Origin: Paenibacillus piscarius
GTDB taxonomy: Bacteria > Bacillota > Bacilli > Paenibacillales > Paenibacillaceae
DNA length: 64,000 bases
Assembly: GCF_022234545.1 (NCBI RefSeq)
Contig: NZ_JAIEUI010000002.1
Span: forward strand, 1 to 64,000
Reading direction: 5' to 3'
How positions within the stretch are numbered: position 1 is the stretch's first letter; every line of letters starts with the position of its first letter. The notes under the pieces are model-generated. The model was not told the origin of the DNA. It saw only the letters and a program-made list of their open reading frames with translations, and made no database searches. The translations under genes were made by a program, and so were the position numbers. Positions 34,555 to 43,946 of the stretch are shown piece by piece.

Positions 34555-35261
34555 AGATGATTTCTCTCCCTGTCCACATAGGTTCTGCAGTGGGAGACAA
34601 TGGCTTCCACGGCCTGATGGATATCCATATGCGTCGTATCCAGAAGAATTGCATCCCCGGCACGGCGCAGCGGTGAAATCTCGCGGCCTTCATCCAGCCG
34701 GTCCCGCGCGGCGATATCCTGCTCAAGCTGCTGGAGAGTCACGGTTTCCGTATCCTTCAGTTCCTTGTAACGACGGAGAGCACGCTCCTCCACACTTGCC
34801 GTCATGAAAATCTTCACTTCGGCATCCGGCAGTACGGTTGTACCGATATCCCGGCCATCCATCACGACCCCCTTGCGGAGCGCCATCTGACGCTGCAATT
34901 GACTCAGTCTGGATCTTACACCTTCAATCTTCGAGTACTGTGACACCTGGCCGCTGACCTGAAGGCTGCGGATGTGCGGGGTCATATCTTCCCCGTTAAT
35001 CAGCACCTTCTGCACGTCTTTCTCCGGGAGAAGCTCAATCGTGAGATTCTGGACCATGCGGTCTACCACCCCATGCTCCTCCGCAGCTACGCCTTCACGA
35101 ATCATATACCAGGTAATTGCCCGGTACATCGCTCCCGTGTCAACATAGATGTAAGACAGCTCCCGTGCTACCAATCGGGCTACAGTGCTCTTGCCTGCCC
35201 CGGCAGGTCCGTCGATGGCGACGTTAATTCTGTGGTAAGTATGTGTACCCTGCCTGTCCAA
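34551..35261 (-). CDS. cmk: Cytidylate kinase
   Basis: 236 residues. It phosphorylates CMP and dCMP. Walker A is GPAGAGKSTVARLVA; VDTGAMYRAITW and MDGRDIGTTVLPDAEVK bind CMP. I choose TTG 35261 because GGAGG lies 9 nt upstream; the TTG at 35279 would include the ribosome site in the protein. The residues before INVAIDGP are slightly longer than in most relatives. Confidence 0.95.
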   Translation of the reverse strand: MDRQGTHTYHRINVAIDGPAGAGKSTVARLVARELSYIYVDTGAMYRAITWYMIREGVAAEEHGVVDRMVQNLTIELLPEKDVQKVLINGEDMTPHIRSLQVSGQVSQYSKIEGVRSRLSQLQRQMALRKGVVMDGRDIGTTVLPDAEVKIFMTASVEERALRRYKELKDTETVTLQQLEQDIAARDRLDEGREISPLRRAGDAILLDTTHMDIHQAVEAIVSHCRTYVDRERNHL

Positions 35262-35344
35262 CGGGGCATTCCTCCTCAAACACTCTTCCGCAGGAAAAAT
35301 GCCATCTTGGCATCTCTCTTCAGGAACCTGCTGATATTATCAAG

Positions 35345-35365
35345 AAAAAAGCAGGCATTGCCTGC
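35345..35365 (-). terminator. Terminator of the PilZ-protein gene
   Basis: Stem GCAGGCA/TGCCTGC followed on the minus strand by T6 (35350-35345), between the PilZ gene and cmk. Confidence 0.8.
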
Positions 35366-35476
35366 GACTTATGAAATTATACCACAGTTTATGCATCAGT
35401 GCAAAATGAGACCAAGGTTTTTTGCGGAGAAAAAAGCGGATTTTTGCAGTCTTTTGAACTTTCTTCTGCAGAAAGA

Positions 35477-36130
35477 TCAGCGGTTGCGGAAATCAAACTG
35501 GCGTTCGAAGCAGTAACGGATGATTTTTTGGCGCTCCGCATCGGAAATGGCCGAGAATTTGATCATGACCAGATTGCGCCCGGTATCCAGCTGCTTGATC
35601 CGCACAATCTCGCTCTCAAAATTCACATGCTCCGTGCTCCCGTTGCGGTAGGATACGAGCAGCCAGCAGGTCAGCTTGTCCCCTATGTCCAGGGTAATCT
35701 TGGCATCGCCGAGGAAGGAGGCTCCCCCGCCGCCGATATCCTCAGTCCGCACCAGAAAACGGCTGCCCATGGCATCCTTGACGGCCAGCTCCAGCTCGGC
35801 ATTGACACGGAGGAAGCTGCGCCGCTGAATCTTGAAGATCGATTCCGGCGCCGGCTTGCGCAGCCTAACCATCCGGATCACCTCTTCCTTGAACCCGGTT
35901 ACATGGGTGGTGAAATAATTCTTAATGCCGCCCTCTGTGAGATAGTATACGGACAGCTCGTCTCCGACAAACAGCTTCTTGAGCCGCCCGTTGCCCTCCT
36001 GCATCGGAATTTCGATGAGGAAGTTGTCCTCCTCCATGTCGGCAATCCTGGCCCGGTATTCAATCTCAGACTGCGCCGCATCGCTGGAAGCGACCTGAAG
36101 GTATAAATGTTCGTTGATTTTGGGATACAA
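35477..36130 (-). CDS. ypfB: PilZ-domain c-di-GMP effector (YpfB/MotI-like flagellar brake)
   Basis: 217 residues, the length of B. subtilis YpfB. An N-terminal YcgR-type beta-domain (residues 1-95) precedes a C-terminal PilZ domain. The c-di-GMP contact motif RRxxxR is in QRRSFLRVN and the second motif is DIGGGGASF (the usual Ser replaced by Gly). In B. subtilis YpfB/MotI binds c-di-GMP and disengages the flagellar motor. The start is TTG 36130 (LYPKINEHLY). A c-di-GMP riboswitch also occurs in this window (48976-49068). Confidence 0.88.
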   Translation of the reverse strand: MYPKINEHLYLQVASSDAAQSEIEYRARIADMEEDNFLIEIPMQEGNGRLKKLFVGDELSVYYLTEGGIKNYFTTHVTGFKEEVIRMVRLRKPAPESIFKIQRRSFLRVNAELELAVKDAMGSRFLVRTEDIGGGGASFLGDAKITLDIGDKLTCWLLVSYRNGSTEHVNFESEIVRIKQLDTGRNLVMIKFSAISDAERQKIIRYCFERQFDFRNR

Positions 36131-36310
36131 ACCTGTCACCGCCGCTTGAGTTAGTAATGAAATGCTAAGGAGATTATAGCATGGCTCCCCTCGCCCGGTC
36201 AGAAATTTTATTTCCCCGCTGAACAAGCCCCAGGCGAAAAACCAACCCAAAACATCTCTTCAAAAAAAGACGCTCTCCCGTGACCGGAAGGCGCCTTCAC
36301 ATAGCTAGAA

Positions 36311-37669
36311 TTATTTGTCCTGTGCTCCTGAGGAGGTGCGGATCTGCTCCACCGCCTCTTCGTTGCCGTCAGCAGCATTGAGATAGATGCGGAACTGGGA
36401 GCCGTTGATTTTGCCACCGAACTCGTAGGTCAGAACCTCTTCAGCATCTTCATTCTCGATCCAGGCCAGCCGGTTGTACAGCTCCTTGAAATCGGGATTC
36501 AGCATCGCCCTGGCTTCCGCAAGGGACAGCTGCGGCTTAGGCAGCTCGCGCTTCTCCTTGTGCTCATGGACATAATCGCTGGCCTGAAAGCCCGTCGGCT
36601 CCCCTGTATCCAGTCCGACCCGGACCGTCATTTTCTCAGGGTAGATCAGCACACCGTCCTGGCTGCTGACGAAGGTCAGATTGCCCAGATTATCATACCG
36701 GTCCGCACTGACAGCAGTCATTCCGGGATATCCCTTCTTCTCCAGGAACTTGCCCGCCTTCTCCACCGCCTGCTTCATCTGCACCTTGGCCGGCCCCACC
36801 TCGCGGTTATCGTTATAGGAGATCAGCAGTCCCCCCTCAGCGGTAAAGTCCATGCTGACTGGATCCTTATGCTTGGCAGAAGTAATCGTGGCCGTATAGG
36901 AAGCCCATTCGGTCCCTTTCCCGTTCTCCTGAATCTTCACCTGGGCATTTGCGCCCAGTTCGGCGAACTTCAGTGCCTTCGCTTTGATCTCCTCTGCGGT
37001 TACGGGCTTGCCGCCCAGCTTCTTCACGGAACGCTTGTCATAGATGCTGGCCACCGACGGGCCGTAGTCGAGCTCCGGGTAAGCGGCAACACGCTTATCC
37101 ACAGTTTTGAACCCGTCAATGATCGTATTGTCCTCAGCCTTCGAAGAAGTGGCCAGTGCTGACTCGACATCCATCCAGCGCAGCTTTTTGCTGATCACCT
37201 TATCCTGAACCGCCTGCAGATCCTTCGAGATTTCGGCTGAATTCGTATAGAGGGTCTTCAAATTCGCCATCTCCCCCTCGGTCAGCGGCTTCTTGGTGAA
37301 ATCACGCACCGCCGCCTTGTAGGAGAAGTTGGAGATCTTCGAGAGGAACTCCTCCGTTTCGCTGAACGGCAGCAACGTAAGCGGCAGCTGGTTGATCTCA
37401 TTCTGCGCCTCGCTGGTAATCCGCCATACATTGACCAGCCCCTTGCGGTGCATACCATTGGAGGTGGTGTTCACGGCAAGCGTATTCCCCAGCTCTCCAT
37501 GCAGCCGCTCCACATGATAAGACAGATCGTGGAACGCCCGCTGGTACTGGTTCTCCGCCTTGATCAGAATCGCATTCTTCTCCATATTCTCCTGATAGCC
37601 CCAGACCAGCGCTCCAAGCAGCAAGAGGGCGGTCAGCGGGAACATGATGGCACTTAATCTTTTATACAT
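36311..37669 (-). CDS. ypeB: Spore germination protein YpeB
   Basis: 452 residues. The N-terminal anchor (IMFPLTALLLLGALVWGYQ) is followed by PepSY-like repeats in the C-terminal half. YpeB is needed to protect and place the cortex-lytic enzyme SleB in the spore. sleB normally precedes ypeB, but here the upstream neighbour is a 48-residue zinc-ribbon-like gene, so SleB must be encoded elsewhere or be absent. Confidence 0.92.
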   Translation of the reverse strand: MYKRLSAIMFPLTALLLLGALVWGYQENMEKNAILIKAENQYQRAFHDLSYHVERLHGELGNTLAVNTTSNGMHRKGLVNVWRITSEAQNEINQLPLTLLPFSETEEFLSKISNFSYKAAVRDFTKKPLTEGEMANLKTLYTNSAEISKDLQAVQDKVISKKLRWMDVESALATSSKAEDNTIIDGFKTVDKRVAAYPELDYGPSVASIYDKRSVKKLGGKPVTAEEIKAKALKFAELGANAQVKIQENGKGTEWASYTATITSAKHKDPVSMDFTAEGGLLISYNDNREVGPAKVQMKQAVEKAGKFLEKKGYPGMTAVSADRYDNLGNLTFVSSQDGVLIYPEKMTVRVGLDTGEPTGFQASDYVHEHKEKRELPKPQLSLAEARAMLNPDFKELYNRLAWIENEDAEEVLTYEFGGKINGSQFRIYLNAADGNEEAVEQIRTSSGAQDK

Positions 37670-37786
37670 GGGTCCGCATAACTCCTTTCAGTAGCTTATT
37701 GCCGTTAGTTTGACAATAACTGAGAAGACTTATGCACCCGCCGCCAAAACCGCAAAGCCGGGTACCTGGCTTCCAAAATTATGCGC

Positions 37787-37933
37787 CTATGCCCGCTCTT
37801 CAATCTCAAAACCGCTTACGCTGCTGCACAGGCATTGCTTGAAGCCGGTCTGGATGATGCCATGCTCCTTGTTGCCTCTTAATATGTAGGTTTCGCCACA
37901 CTGCTTACAGACAATACGAACTTTTACACGCAA
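37787..37933 (-). CDS. Small zinc-ribbon-like protein
   Basis: 48 residues from TTG 37933, chosen because GGAGAGAGG lies about 8 nt upstream; a longer frame from ATG 37972 would run through that site. It contains VCKQCGETYIL (CxxC) and KQCLCSS (CxC), a likely zinc knuckle. I do not recognise a family. Location between ypeB and prsW. Confidence 0.55.
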   Translation of the reverse strand: MRVKVRIVCKQCGETYILRGNKEHGIIQTGFKQCLCSSVSGFEIEERA

Positions 37934-38010
37934 AAAAAGACACCTCTCTCCTTCCTGGAATTCCTTGCTCATGAGGAATTGCCCTGCAGGATTAAGTGTG
38001 TCCATCTCGC

Positions 38011-38706
38011 TTATAGGTTAACCTCTTCCTCACGCTTCAAAAAACGAAACGGGGAGCGGCTGTTGGCCCGCGCCACCTTGCCCATGCCTCTGTACCATAA
38101 AACAGCCATCAGCGGTACAATGAACCAGATCCAATATCTCGCGGTGTTGGTCAGCAGAAAATCATAGATTCCGTGCCACAGCCAGGGCAGCAGCAGAGAG
38201 ATCAGCAGAATCTTCCGGGTTCTGACCCCGCCCGAGAACTTGGCCCTGCCCATATGGTAGCCCATAATGACACCGAACATGGCATGTCCGGAGACCGGAA
38301 GCAGCGCCCTCATCATCATTGTAGCGAATGAAGCATTGCTGTACCAGGCATACATTACATTCTCTATTGTTGCGAAGCCGAGCGATATCGCTACGGCATA
38401 TAGTATTCCATCATAAGGCTCGTCAAATTCGGTATGATTGTAAATCATATGGTACAGCACAAACCACTTCATAGCTTCTTCCACACCCGCGGAGATCAGA
38501 AAGGAATCTGCATAAGGGCCCCCGTCCAGACCAAGGACAAGCCCTCTCTGGATAATCATAATCGGAAAGACGATAATCATGCCCAGCAGAAACACCTTCA
38601 GCACCATCAGAAGCGGCTCCTGGTCGTACTTGTCTTTCAGATAGAAAAAAGTCAGCAGCGCAAGTCCCGGTGCTACTGCTGACGTAATGACCGATAACAA
38701 AAGCAC
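38011..38706 (-). CDS. prsW: PrsW-family membrane protease
   Basis: 231 residues with about seven membrane spans. PrsW performs site-1 cleavage of anti-sigma factor RsiW in B. subtilis. The catalytic motif EEAMKW is in ISAGVEEAMKWFVLY near residue 78, and conserved histidines are in SGHAMFGVIMGYHMG and LWHGIYD. Whether it cleaves the anti-sigma factor at 2971-3564 is untested. Confidence 0.92.
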   Translation of the reverse strand: MLLLSVITSAVAPGLALLTFFYLKDKYDQEPLLMVLKVFLLGMIIVFPIMIIQRGLVLGLDGGPYADSFLISAGVEEAMKWFVLYHMIYNHTEFDEPYDGILYAVAISLGFATIENVMYAWYSNASFATMMMRALLPVSGHAMFGVIMGYHMGRAKFSGGVRTRKILLISLLLPWLWHGIYDFLLTNTARYWIWFIVPLMAVLWYRGMGKVARANSRSPFRFLKREEEVNL

Positions 38707-38778
38707 CGATTAGCCTCCCTTGCGCCTAAACTATTATCTGCTGTATGAAGGGCGCGCTCATCCGGCTCCCTGCGGTGA

Positions 38779-39393
38779 TTATTCCTGGCGTTTGAAATGC
38801 GTGCACAGGGTCTGGATGGCGTTCTCCGCCATAACCATCTTCCCGTATTCGGCCAGCACGGCCTCTGTCACAGGAGAGGAATCTCCAAACTCGGCCAGCA
38901 CGCCTACAAGTCCAGATAAGGCTGACTCTTCAAAATCCTTCGGATCGAAGTAGAGATACCATTTATCGTTATAAGAATACAGCTGTCCTTGGGAAGTAAT
39001 ATTGCCGATGAGTACATGGGCCGCTTCAACCAGCACCTCAAAATCGCGGAATGCATACACAATGGAGTCGCTTTGTTCAAGGGTAACTTCCATTTCGTAA
39101 ATCTCTTCAGGCAATTCATCTTCCCCGGCCCCACCGTACTGATGGTGATCATATTTCCCCCGGGTCACAATAACGACCATACCTTGCGCGGGCAATGCGA
39201 ACACTTCCACGGCAAGCGGACCTGTGGCGTCGAAACCCAGCTCGCTGTACGCCTGATCCATCATTTCCGTAAAGAGGTCATGCACCTTGGGAACCTCCTG
39301 CCACATATCTTCCTTCTGGATGCCCCGCTCGCTCAGGTCGTCAAAAGTGAGGAAAATCCGTATCTTATCTTGACTTAATCGCTCTATTCTCAT
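38779..39393 (-). CDS. mecA: MecA-family adaptor protein (MecB/YpbH position)
   Basis: 204 residues. MecA proteins link substrates to the ClpCP protease. The N-terminal MRIERLSQDKIRIFLTFDDL matches the substrate-binding domain, an acidic linker (residues 85-105) follows, and the C-terminal ClpC-binding domain has YRF-like IVYAFRDFEVLVEAAH. ATG 39393 follows AAAGGAGG. Position matches ypbH of B. subtilis, though it may act as the general MecA here. Confidence 0.92.
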   Translation of the reverse strand: MRIERLSQDKIRIFLTFDDLSERGIQKEDMWQEVPKVHDLFTEMMDQAYSELGFDATGPLAVEVFALPAQGMVVIVTRGKYDHHQYGGAGEDELPEEIYEMEVTLEQSDSIVYAFRDFEVLVEAAHVLIGNITSQGQLYSYNDKWYLYFDPKDFEESALSGLVGVLAEFGDSSPVTEAVLAEYGKMVMAENAIQTLCTHFKRQE

Positions 39394-39579
39394 GACAGGA
39401 TCCTCCTTTTGCAAGCTCATTTAGTAATATTGTATGATGAGTCCCGAGTAATGAGCCAAAAATGGTTACTATGTATGTATGTTATCATTTTGACGCCGCA
39501 AATGCACGTAAATAAATACAGATTCGGCCTATTTCGCGGCCCATTCTCATCCGGACCGGGCTGCTGTGCCCCAAAGGAG

Positions 39580-39628
39580 GAAAAAAAAGAATCATTCCGG
39601 CGATGACCGGCATCGCCAAAATGATTCT
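39580..39628 (-). terminator. Terminator after the 121-aa protein gene
   Basis: Long stem AGAATCATT-GGCGATG/CATCGCC-AATGATTCT followed on the minus strand by T8. Confidence 0.85.
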
Positions 39629-39645
39629 GAAGCGGCTCAGCCGGG

Positions 39646-40011
39646 TTACAATCCCGGTATGGCAGTATGCGTATCCTTGAGAATCTGTTCCACCTCATGC
39701 TTCACATCTGGATTGCTGCGGATGAAGTCCTTGAGCATGTTCAGATTCGATTCTCTGGACTTGAGCGAGTCTGCTTCTTTGTGCTCGCCGCCGGAGGCAT
39801 GGTCTTTATGATCGTGTTTACCGTCTGCGGCGGTGCTGCCAAAGCCGGTCATCGCCATGCCCATAATCTTATCCTTGGCTTTGTCGCCGGCGCTGTACCG
39901 GGAGCCGCCCGCATTCAGCAGGGAGGACATCATGCTGCTGCGTTTTTTGGACATAATCATACTGGCGGCAGCCCCGATCAGCACTCCGCACAGAAATGAC
40001 GAAGTATTCAT
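39646..40011 (-). CDS. Small hypothetical protein with N-terminal membrane anchor
   Basis: 121 residues. The first 20 residues (FLCGVLIGAAASMIMSKKR) form a YtxH-like single membrane segment. A Met/Ser-rich stretch, then a His/Lys/Asp-rich region (ADGKHDHKDHASGGEHKEAD) that could bind metal, and a C-terminal helix follow. ATG 40011 has AGGAGG 9 nt upstream. It is divergent from the deacetylase gene. Function unknown. Confidence 0.6.
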   Translation of the reverse strand: MNTSSFLCGVLIGAAASMIMSKKRSSMMSSLLNAGGSRYSAGDKAKDKIMGMAMTGFGSTAADGKHDHKDHASGGEHKEADSLKSRESNLNMLKDFIRSNPDVKHEVEQILKDTHTAIPGL

Positions 40012-40096
40012 ATCTCTAACCTCCTTGTATGGTAAAATCATGCTTAGTGTTCGCGGAAAGATTCCGGCTCATACAGCCAAACAACAAGAAAGCGAG

Positions 40097-41002
40097 ATGA
40101 AAAAAGTGGGTAAAGCAACAATAACGCTGCTCCTGGCGGCTTGTCTGCTGTCAGCTTGCAGCACGGGCGGAAATTCGGGGAACACGGCAAAGGGGAACGA
40201 ACCAAGTCCTTCGGCAGCGGCACAACCGGCTGCAACAGCGCAGGCTGCTGCAACAACTGAGGCTACGGCTTCCCCGGAGGCAACGCCGGCCGCTGCCGGA
40301 GGCGGGGAGAGCACCGCAACACCGCTGCCGACTGAGACCACCGCCGCCGAAGAGGTTCCGGTGCTGTACCATATGAACAAGAATTACGACATCGTTCCGA
40401 ACGATGAAGCTACGAACAAGAAGGTCGTTCTGCTGACCTTCGACGACGGGCCGAAGGAAGCGGAATTAATCAATCCGCTGATGGATACACTGGACAAGCA
40501 CAAGGCCAAAGCCATTTTCTTCGTCAACGGTTACCGGGTGAAGGAGCATCCCGAGCTGCTGGAGCTGATCCACAAGCGGGGCGGCGTGCTCGGCAACCAT
40601 AGCTGGGATCACATTGTGCTGAAGGATAAGCCGGAAGCCGAAGTGAAGAAGCAGATTGAAGATGTTCAAACTATCGTCAAGGAAATCACAGGCGAGACCC
40701 CGCACTTCTTCCGTCCGCCGCATGGTGCAGGCGGTGACGTAGGCAAGAAAATCGCCGCCGCTAACGGCATGCTCTATATGACCTGGTCCAATGGCTCGCT
40801 GGACTGGGAGATGAAGGCTAAGGACACCGGCAAAACTGAGAAGCTGATTGCCAATGTGACCAGCCAGCTTCATTCGGGCAGTAATATTCTGATGCACGAG
40901 TTGCCTTGGACCGTAGAAGCGCTCGATTCCCTGCTGACCACGCTGGAGGGCAAGGGCTACAGCTTCGTTGATCCGCGCAGCATCGAGCTGAAGATGCGCT
41001 GA
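40097..41002 (+). CDS. Lipoprotein polysaccharide deacetylase (NodB domain)
   Basis: 301 residues. Lipoprotein signal with lipobox LLSAC (Cys about residue 19), an Ala/Thr/Pro/Glu linker (about 30-95), then a carbohydrate esterase 4 domain. Catalytic motifs: TFDDGP near residue 118, GNHSWDH, RPPHGAG and LMHELPW. It probably removes acetyl groups from peptidoglycan or an extracellular glycan on the outer membrane face. Start at ATG 40097 with a weak AAGAAAG site; longer in-frame starts overlap the divergent gene. Confidence 0.9.
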   Translation: MKKVGKATITLLLAACLLSACSTGGNSGNTAKGNEPSPSAAAQPAATAQAAATTEATASPEATPAAAGGGESTATPLPTETTAAEEVPVLYHMNKNYDIVPNDEATNKKVVLLTFDDGPKEAELINPLMDTLDKHKAKAIFFVNGYRVKEHPELLELIHKRGGVLGNHSWDHIVLKDKPEAEVKKQIEDVQTIVKEITGETPHFFRPPHGAGGDVGKKIAAANGMLYMTWSNGSLDWEMKAKDTGKTEKLIANVTSQLHSGSNILMHELPWTVEALDSLLTTLEGKGYSFVDPRSIELKMR

Positions 41003-41038
41003 GCATCAAACGATTGTCCCGCCTGTATACAAGCACAA

Positions 41039-41065
41039 ACGGCCGTCCCTGATCGGGGCGGCCGT
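41039..41065. terminator. Bidirectional terminator between convergent genes
   Basis: Stem ACGGCCGTCCC/GGGGCGGCCGT lies between the deacetylase gene (+) and the phosphoesterase gene (-); short T or T-rich runs flank both sides. Confidence 0.65.
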
Positions 41066-41092
41066 ATTTGGCATTTGCATAGATACATATGG

Positions 41093-41938
41093 TTATCTAG
41101 AACCGGCATCATGGCCCCGTCGCAGCGTCAGCACATGCATCTCGGCCGGACTCCCCCAGCGCAGCGGGAGATGCGCCGTGCCGAATCCGCGGCTAATCAG
41201 CAGCTTCAGCGGCGGCAGCCCGGAGTCCGGTAGCCGGGGAATCTCGTACATCCCCGCAAGATACTTGCGGTAGAACGGATCGGTGTGCCTCTGCCCAATC
41301 AAGGGCAGCACAACCTGGCCTCCGTGGGTATGCCCGGCCAGGATCAGATCAGCCGGTACCTCCTCCTGCATGGACAGCCAGAGCGGATCATGCACCAGGA
41401 TGATCCTGCAGGCATCCGCTGCGGCTTCAGCCATGGCAGGCAGAGGCCCATAGGCCTTCTTACCGCCTTTACGCGGAAAATCTACTCCAGTCAAGATAAG
41501 CCTCTCTCCAGCCCGCTCAATCACACAGTTCTCATCTACCAACAGCCTGGCTCCGCTTCCCCGGATGATGTTATCCACCAGGGAGATATTCGCCCGGTAA
41601 TCATGATTGCCGTGAACGGCATATACAGGCGCAATGGAAGCGGCCAGTGTCATATTCTCCAGCAGGCGGTCTATGGGACTGCCCTTCTCCGTCAGATCCC
41701 CGCCCAGGAACACCGCATCCACCTTACCCTGCAGCGGCAGCAGCAGTTCCTCCGGCAGACGGCGGCGGTGCGTATCGGTAATGAACAGAATCCGGTAGCC
41801 GTCGAAGGCGGTCGGAAGCCTTTCCAGGAGGATATCCTGCGTGACCAGCCGGCTCCTGAAGGCAGCTGCAACCATCGCCCCTGCCATAACGGCTCCTGCG
41901 CCGAAGCCCGCCGCCAGGAATATCAGCAGCCACATCAT
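41093..41938 (-). CDS. Metallophosphoesterase, membrane-anchored (YpbG-like)
   Basis: 281 residues. An N-terminal membrane segment (MMWLLIFLAAGFGAGAVMAG) precedes a calcineurin-like domain with all metal motifs: ITDTHRR (Asp-x-His), FLGGDL, VHGNHDYR and LAGHTHGGQVVLP. The substrate could be a nucleotide, a lipid-linked sugar phosphate or another phosphoester. It overlaps the next gene upstream by 4 nt and shares the locus with the CPBP protease as in B. subtilis ypbDEFG. Confidence 0.9.
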   Translation of the reverse strand: MMWLLIFLAAGFGAGAVMAGAMVAAAFRSRLVTQDILLERLPTAFDGYRILFITDTHRRRLPEELLLPLQGKVDAVFLGGDLTEKGSPIDRLLENMTLAASIAPVYAVHGNHDYRANISLVDNIIRGSGARLLVDENCVIERAGERLILTGVDFPRKGGKKAYGPLPAMAEAAADACRIILVHDPLWLSMQEEVPADLILAGHTHGGQVVLPLIGQRHTDPFYRKYLAGMYEIPRLPDSGLPPLKLLISRGFGTAHLPLRWGSPAEMHVLTLRRGHDAGSR

Positions 41939-42315
41939 TGAAACAGCTCCCGCAGCGGAGGTGCACCCTCGATTCCCCAGTACAGCAGGAAGGCAAGCAG
42001 CATCAGGAAGAGGACACTCAGCGAGTTGACGAACATTTTACTGAATCTGATCCGCTCGGACGGGTATGTCTGGGTGCGTGACGGGGTCTCCTCCCCCTCC
42101 GGCTGGCGTCCCTCTTCTTCAGGTCTCCCCCCTCCCCGGCGTCTGGCGAGACGTTCCTTTCTGGACAATGTGCCCGCCGCGGCCACAGCCGGCTTCCGCT
42201 TCTGTCCTGGTGCTTGGGGTACAGACGGGCTTGCATCGCCCCTGGAGGCTGCAGAGAGCTCCTCACCCTTATATTGTTTCTGGCGGGACCTTACCCGGCT
42301 TAATTGTTCAGTCAT
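41935..42315 (-). CDS. Single-span membrane protein with basic cytoplasmic region
   Basis: 126 residues. Residues 1-95 are highly charged (SRKERLARRRGGGRPEEEG) and probably disordered. One membrane segment (FVNSLSVLFLMLLAFLLYWG) is near the C-terminus. ATG 42315 has AGGAGG 5-7 nt upstream and overlaps the CPBP stop codon (ATGA). It holds the position of ypbE/ypbF; function unknown. Confidence 0.65.
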   Translation of the reverse strand: MTEQLSRVRSRQKQYKGEELSAASRGDASPSVPQAPGQKRKPAVAAAGTLSRKERLARRRGGGRPEEEGRQPEGEETPSRTQTYPSERIRFSKMFVNSLSVLFLMLLAFLLYWGIEGAPPLRELFQ

Positions 42316-42905
42316 GATACCCTCCTGTAACGAATCACCATACCGGAGAACAGATCTATAAGGAAATGGCACAGGATCGGTGCCCACAGACTGCCCGAAT
42401 GGATGTAAATATACCCTAGACCATAACTGCTGAGAAAGACCCAGCCTGTAGGTATCCAGTGCCGCAGATAACGCACATGAATGACCGCGAACAGAATGCT
42501 TGTCCAATACGGTCCGAGTGAATGCTGGATGGCTCCGCGGAACAACAGTTCTTCACACACCGCAACCACAGCCGAAATAACCACAATATGCCACAGCGGC
42601 CGGTTGCCGAACAGAAGCTCATTGATGCCCCCGTCATCCATGCTGTCCTCCGGCACAATATGGGTCAGCAGGAAATCGACAGCGAACATAATGGCCGCAA
42701 GGCCGAGGCCCCAGTACACGAAATGTACACTATCCGGAAAATTTAATATGTGAATAGGATTTCTTTTCTGTAATAATATCCATATCAAACCGATAAATAA
42801 CGTAAGGCCTTGTGTAATGTAGAGATTAACCAATAACAGCTTGTCTGTTAACTGCTGCGGATCGGCCTTTTTTATTTTGAATTCGCCTAGTTTGAATTTT
42901 TTCAT
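42312..42905 (-). CDS. CPBP-family intramembrane protease (YpbD-like)
   Basis: 197 residues, about five membrane spans. The Abi/CPBP motifs CEELLFRG (EExxxR) and CHFLIDL (His motif) are intact, with FAVIHV between. Such proteins are glutamic-type proteases related to Rce1; in Bacillota they are linked to peptide or anti-sigma processing. First in an operon with the single-span protein and the phosphoesterase. Confidence 0.88.
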   Translation of the reverse strand: MKKFKLGEFKIKKADPQQLTDKLLLVNLYITQGLTLFIGLIWILLQKRNPIHILNFPDSVHFVYWGLGLAAIMFAVDFLLTHIVPEDSMDDGGINELLFGNRPLWHIVVISAVVAVCEELLFRGAIQHSLGPYWTSILFAVIHVRYLRHWIPTGWVFLSSYGLGYIYIHSGSLWAPILCHFLIDLFSGMVIRYRRVS

Positions 42906-42973
42906 TATAACCTGCCTGTTCTATTAAATGTTTGTACATAAGATCATTTCCCTATACGAAGGAGCACCTAATC

Positions 42974-43879
42974 ATGAACAGCCGTACCTCCCGCACTCAA
43001 ATGTTGTACACACTAGGATTTTTATTTTTCCTGATTTCCTCATTCGCTTCCTTCTTCACAGGAGTCAAGGTTGGGGCAGACAAGACCGAAGCCAAATATG
43101 CGCAGCTGGCCGGCCATAAGAGCGGGGAGGAATTCTCCGGCTCCTACCAGCAGCAGGATCTTGTTACTTTTTATCATAACGTATTTCTGCCTTACCGGGA
43201 ATTCAAGCGCAGCTGGAACGAACAGGTAGACAGTCTCGCCCGCAGCTCGGATGCGCGGCAGAATGCGGCGACGCTGAAGAATCTGGGCATTCTCGCCGAC
43301 AAGCAGTACGACAAGGTTACCCAGGACTCCCTGTTCACTAACTCGCCGCTGCTCTACGATTCCCAGCTTAATATTCTGAAGAGTCTCACGCTCTTCTCCC
43401 AGGCCTCAGGCAAGGTGACTGCAGGCTCTTCAGGTGCGGAGGCGGCCAAGCTGCTGCGCAGCGATAACTTTACAGCCAGCGCCGTGAAGTTCGGACTGCT
43501 CGCCCAGAAGAATTTCTACGATTCGATGCTGAAGTGGGGTTCCAAGACGAATGCCTCCATTCCCGGCCAGGCCGGGGGGCAGAAGACTATCTCCTTCATT
43601 CAATGGAAAAAGATGCCGCTGCTCCTGAAGAATGCCACTATCGCGGATATCATGCTCAACCGCGGGATCTATGCCGGTTACGACCCGCAGGACATCACAG
43701 CCAAGATTGACGATATGATCTATTCCGGGACTGCCAGCTCCCTGAGGCTTAGTGATATCCAGTCTTCGGTCAGCCTGCTGATCTCAACCGGGGCGGTGCA
43801 GCAGCAGGATTTCATCAAGTGGCGGGAGCAGTACTACAGCAAGGAAATTATGCCGCAGCTTCCCTTCTTCTATGAGTAG
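42974..43879 (+). CDS. Exported or membrane-anchored hypothetical protein
   Basis: 301 residues from ATG 42974 (MNSRTSRTQMLYTLGF), preceded by GAAGGAG. One hydrophobic N-terminal segment (LGFLFFLISSFASFFTGVKVG) is followed by a soluble helical domain with Gln, Ser and Lys. No cysteine or catalytic motif is apparent. It is divergent from the CPBP gene and precedes the serA T-box. I do not recognise it. Confidence 0.65.
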   Translation: MNSRTSRTQMLYTLGFLFFLISSFASFFTGVKVGADKTEAKYAQLAGHKSGEEFSGSYQQQDLVTFYHNVFLPYREFKRSWNEQVDSLARSSDARQNAATLKNLGILADKQYDKVTQDSLFTNSPLLYDSQLNILKSLTLFSQASGKVTAGSSGAEAAKLLRSDNFTASAVKFGLLAQKNFYDSMLKWGSKTNASIPGQAGGQKTISFIQWKKMPLLLKNATIADIMLNRGIYAGYDPQDITAKIDDMIYSGTASSLRLSDIQSSVSLLISTGAVQQQDFIKWREQYYSKEIMPQLPFFYE

Positions 43880-43946
43880 GACCAGTTATTGCATCATAAC
43901 GAAAAACACGGCTTACTTCAAGGCGGGGTGAAACGCAAGAATCCTA

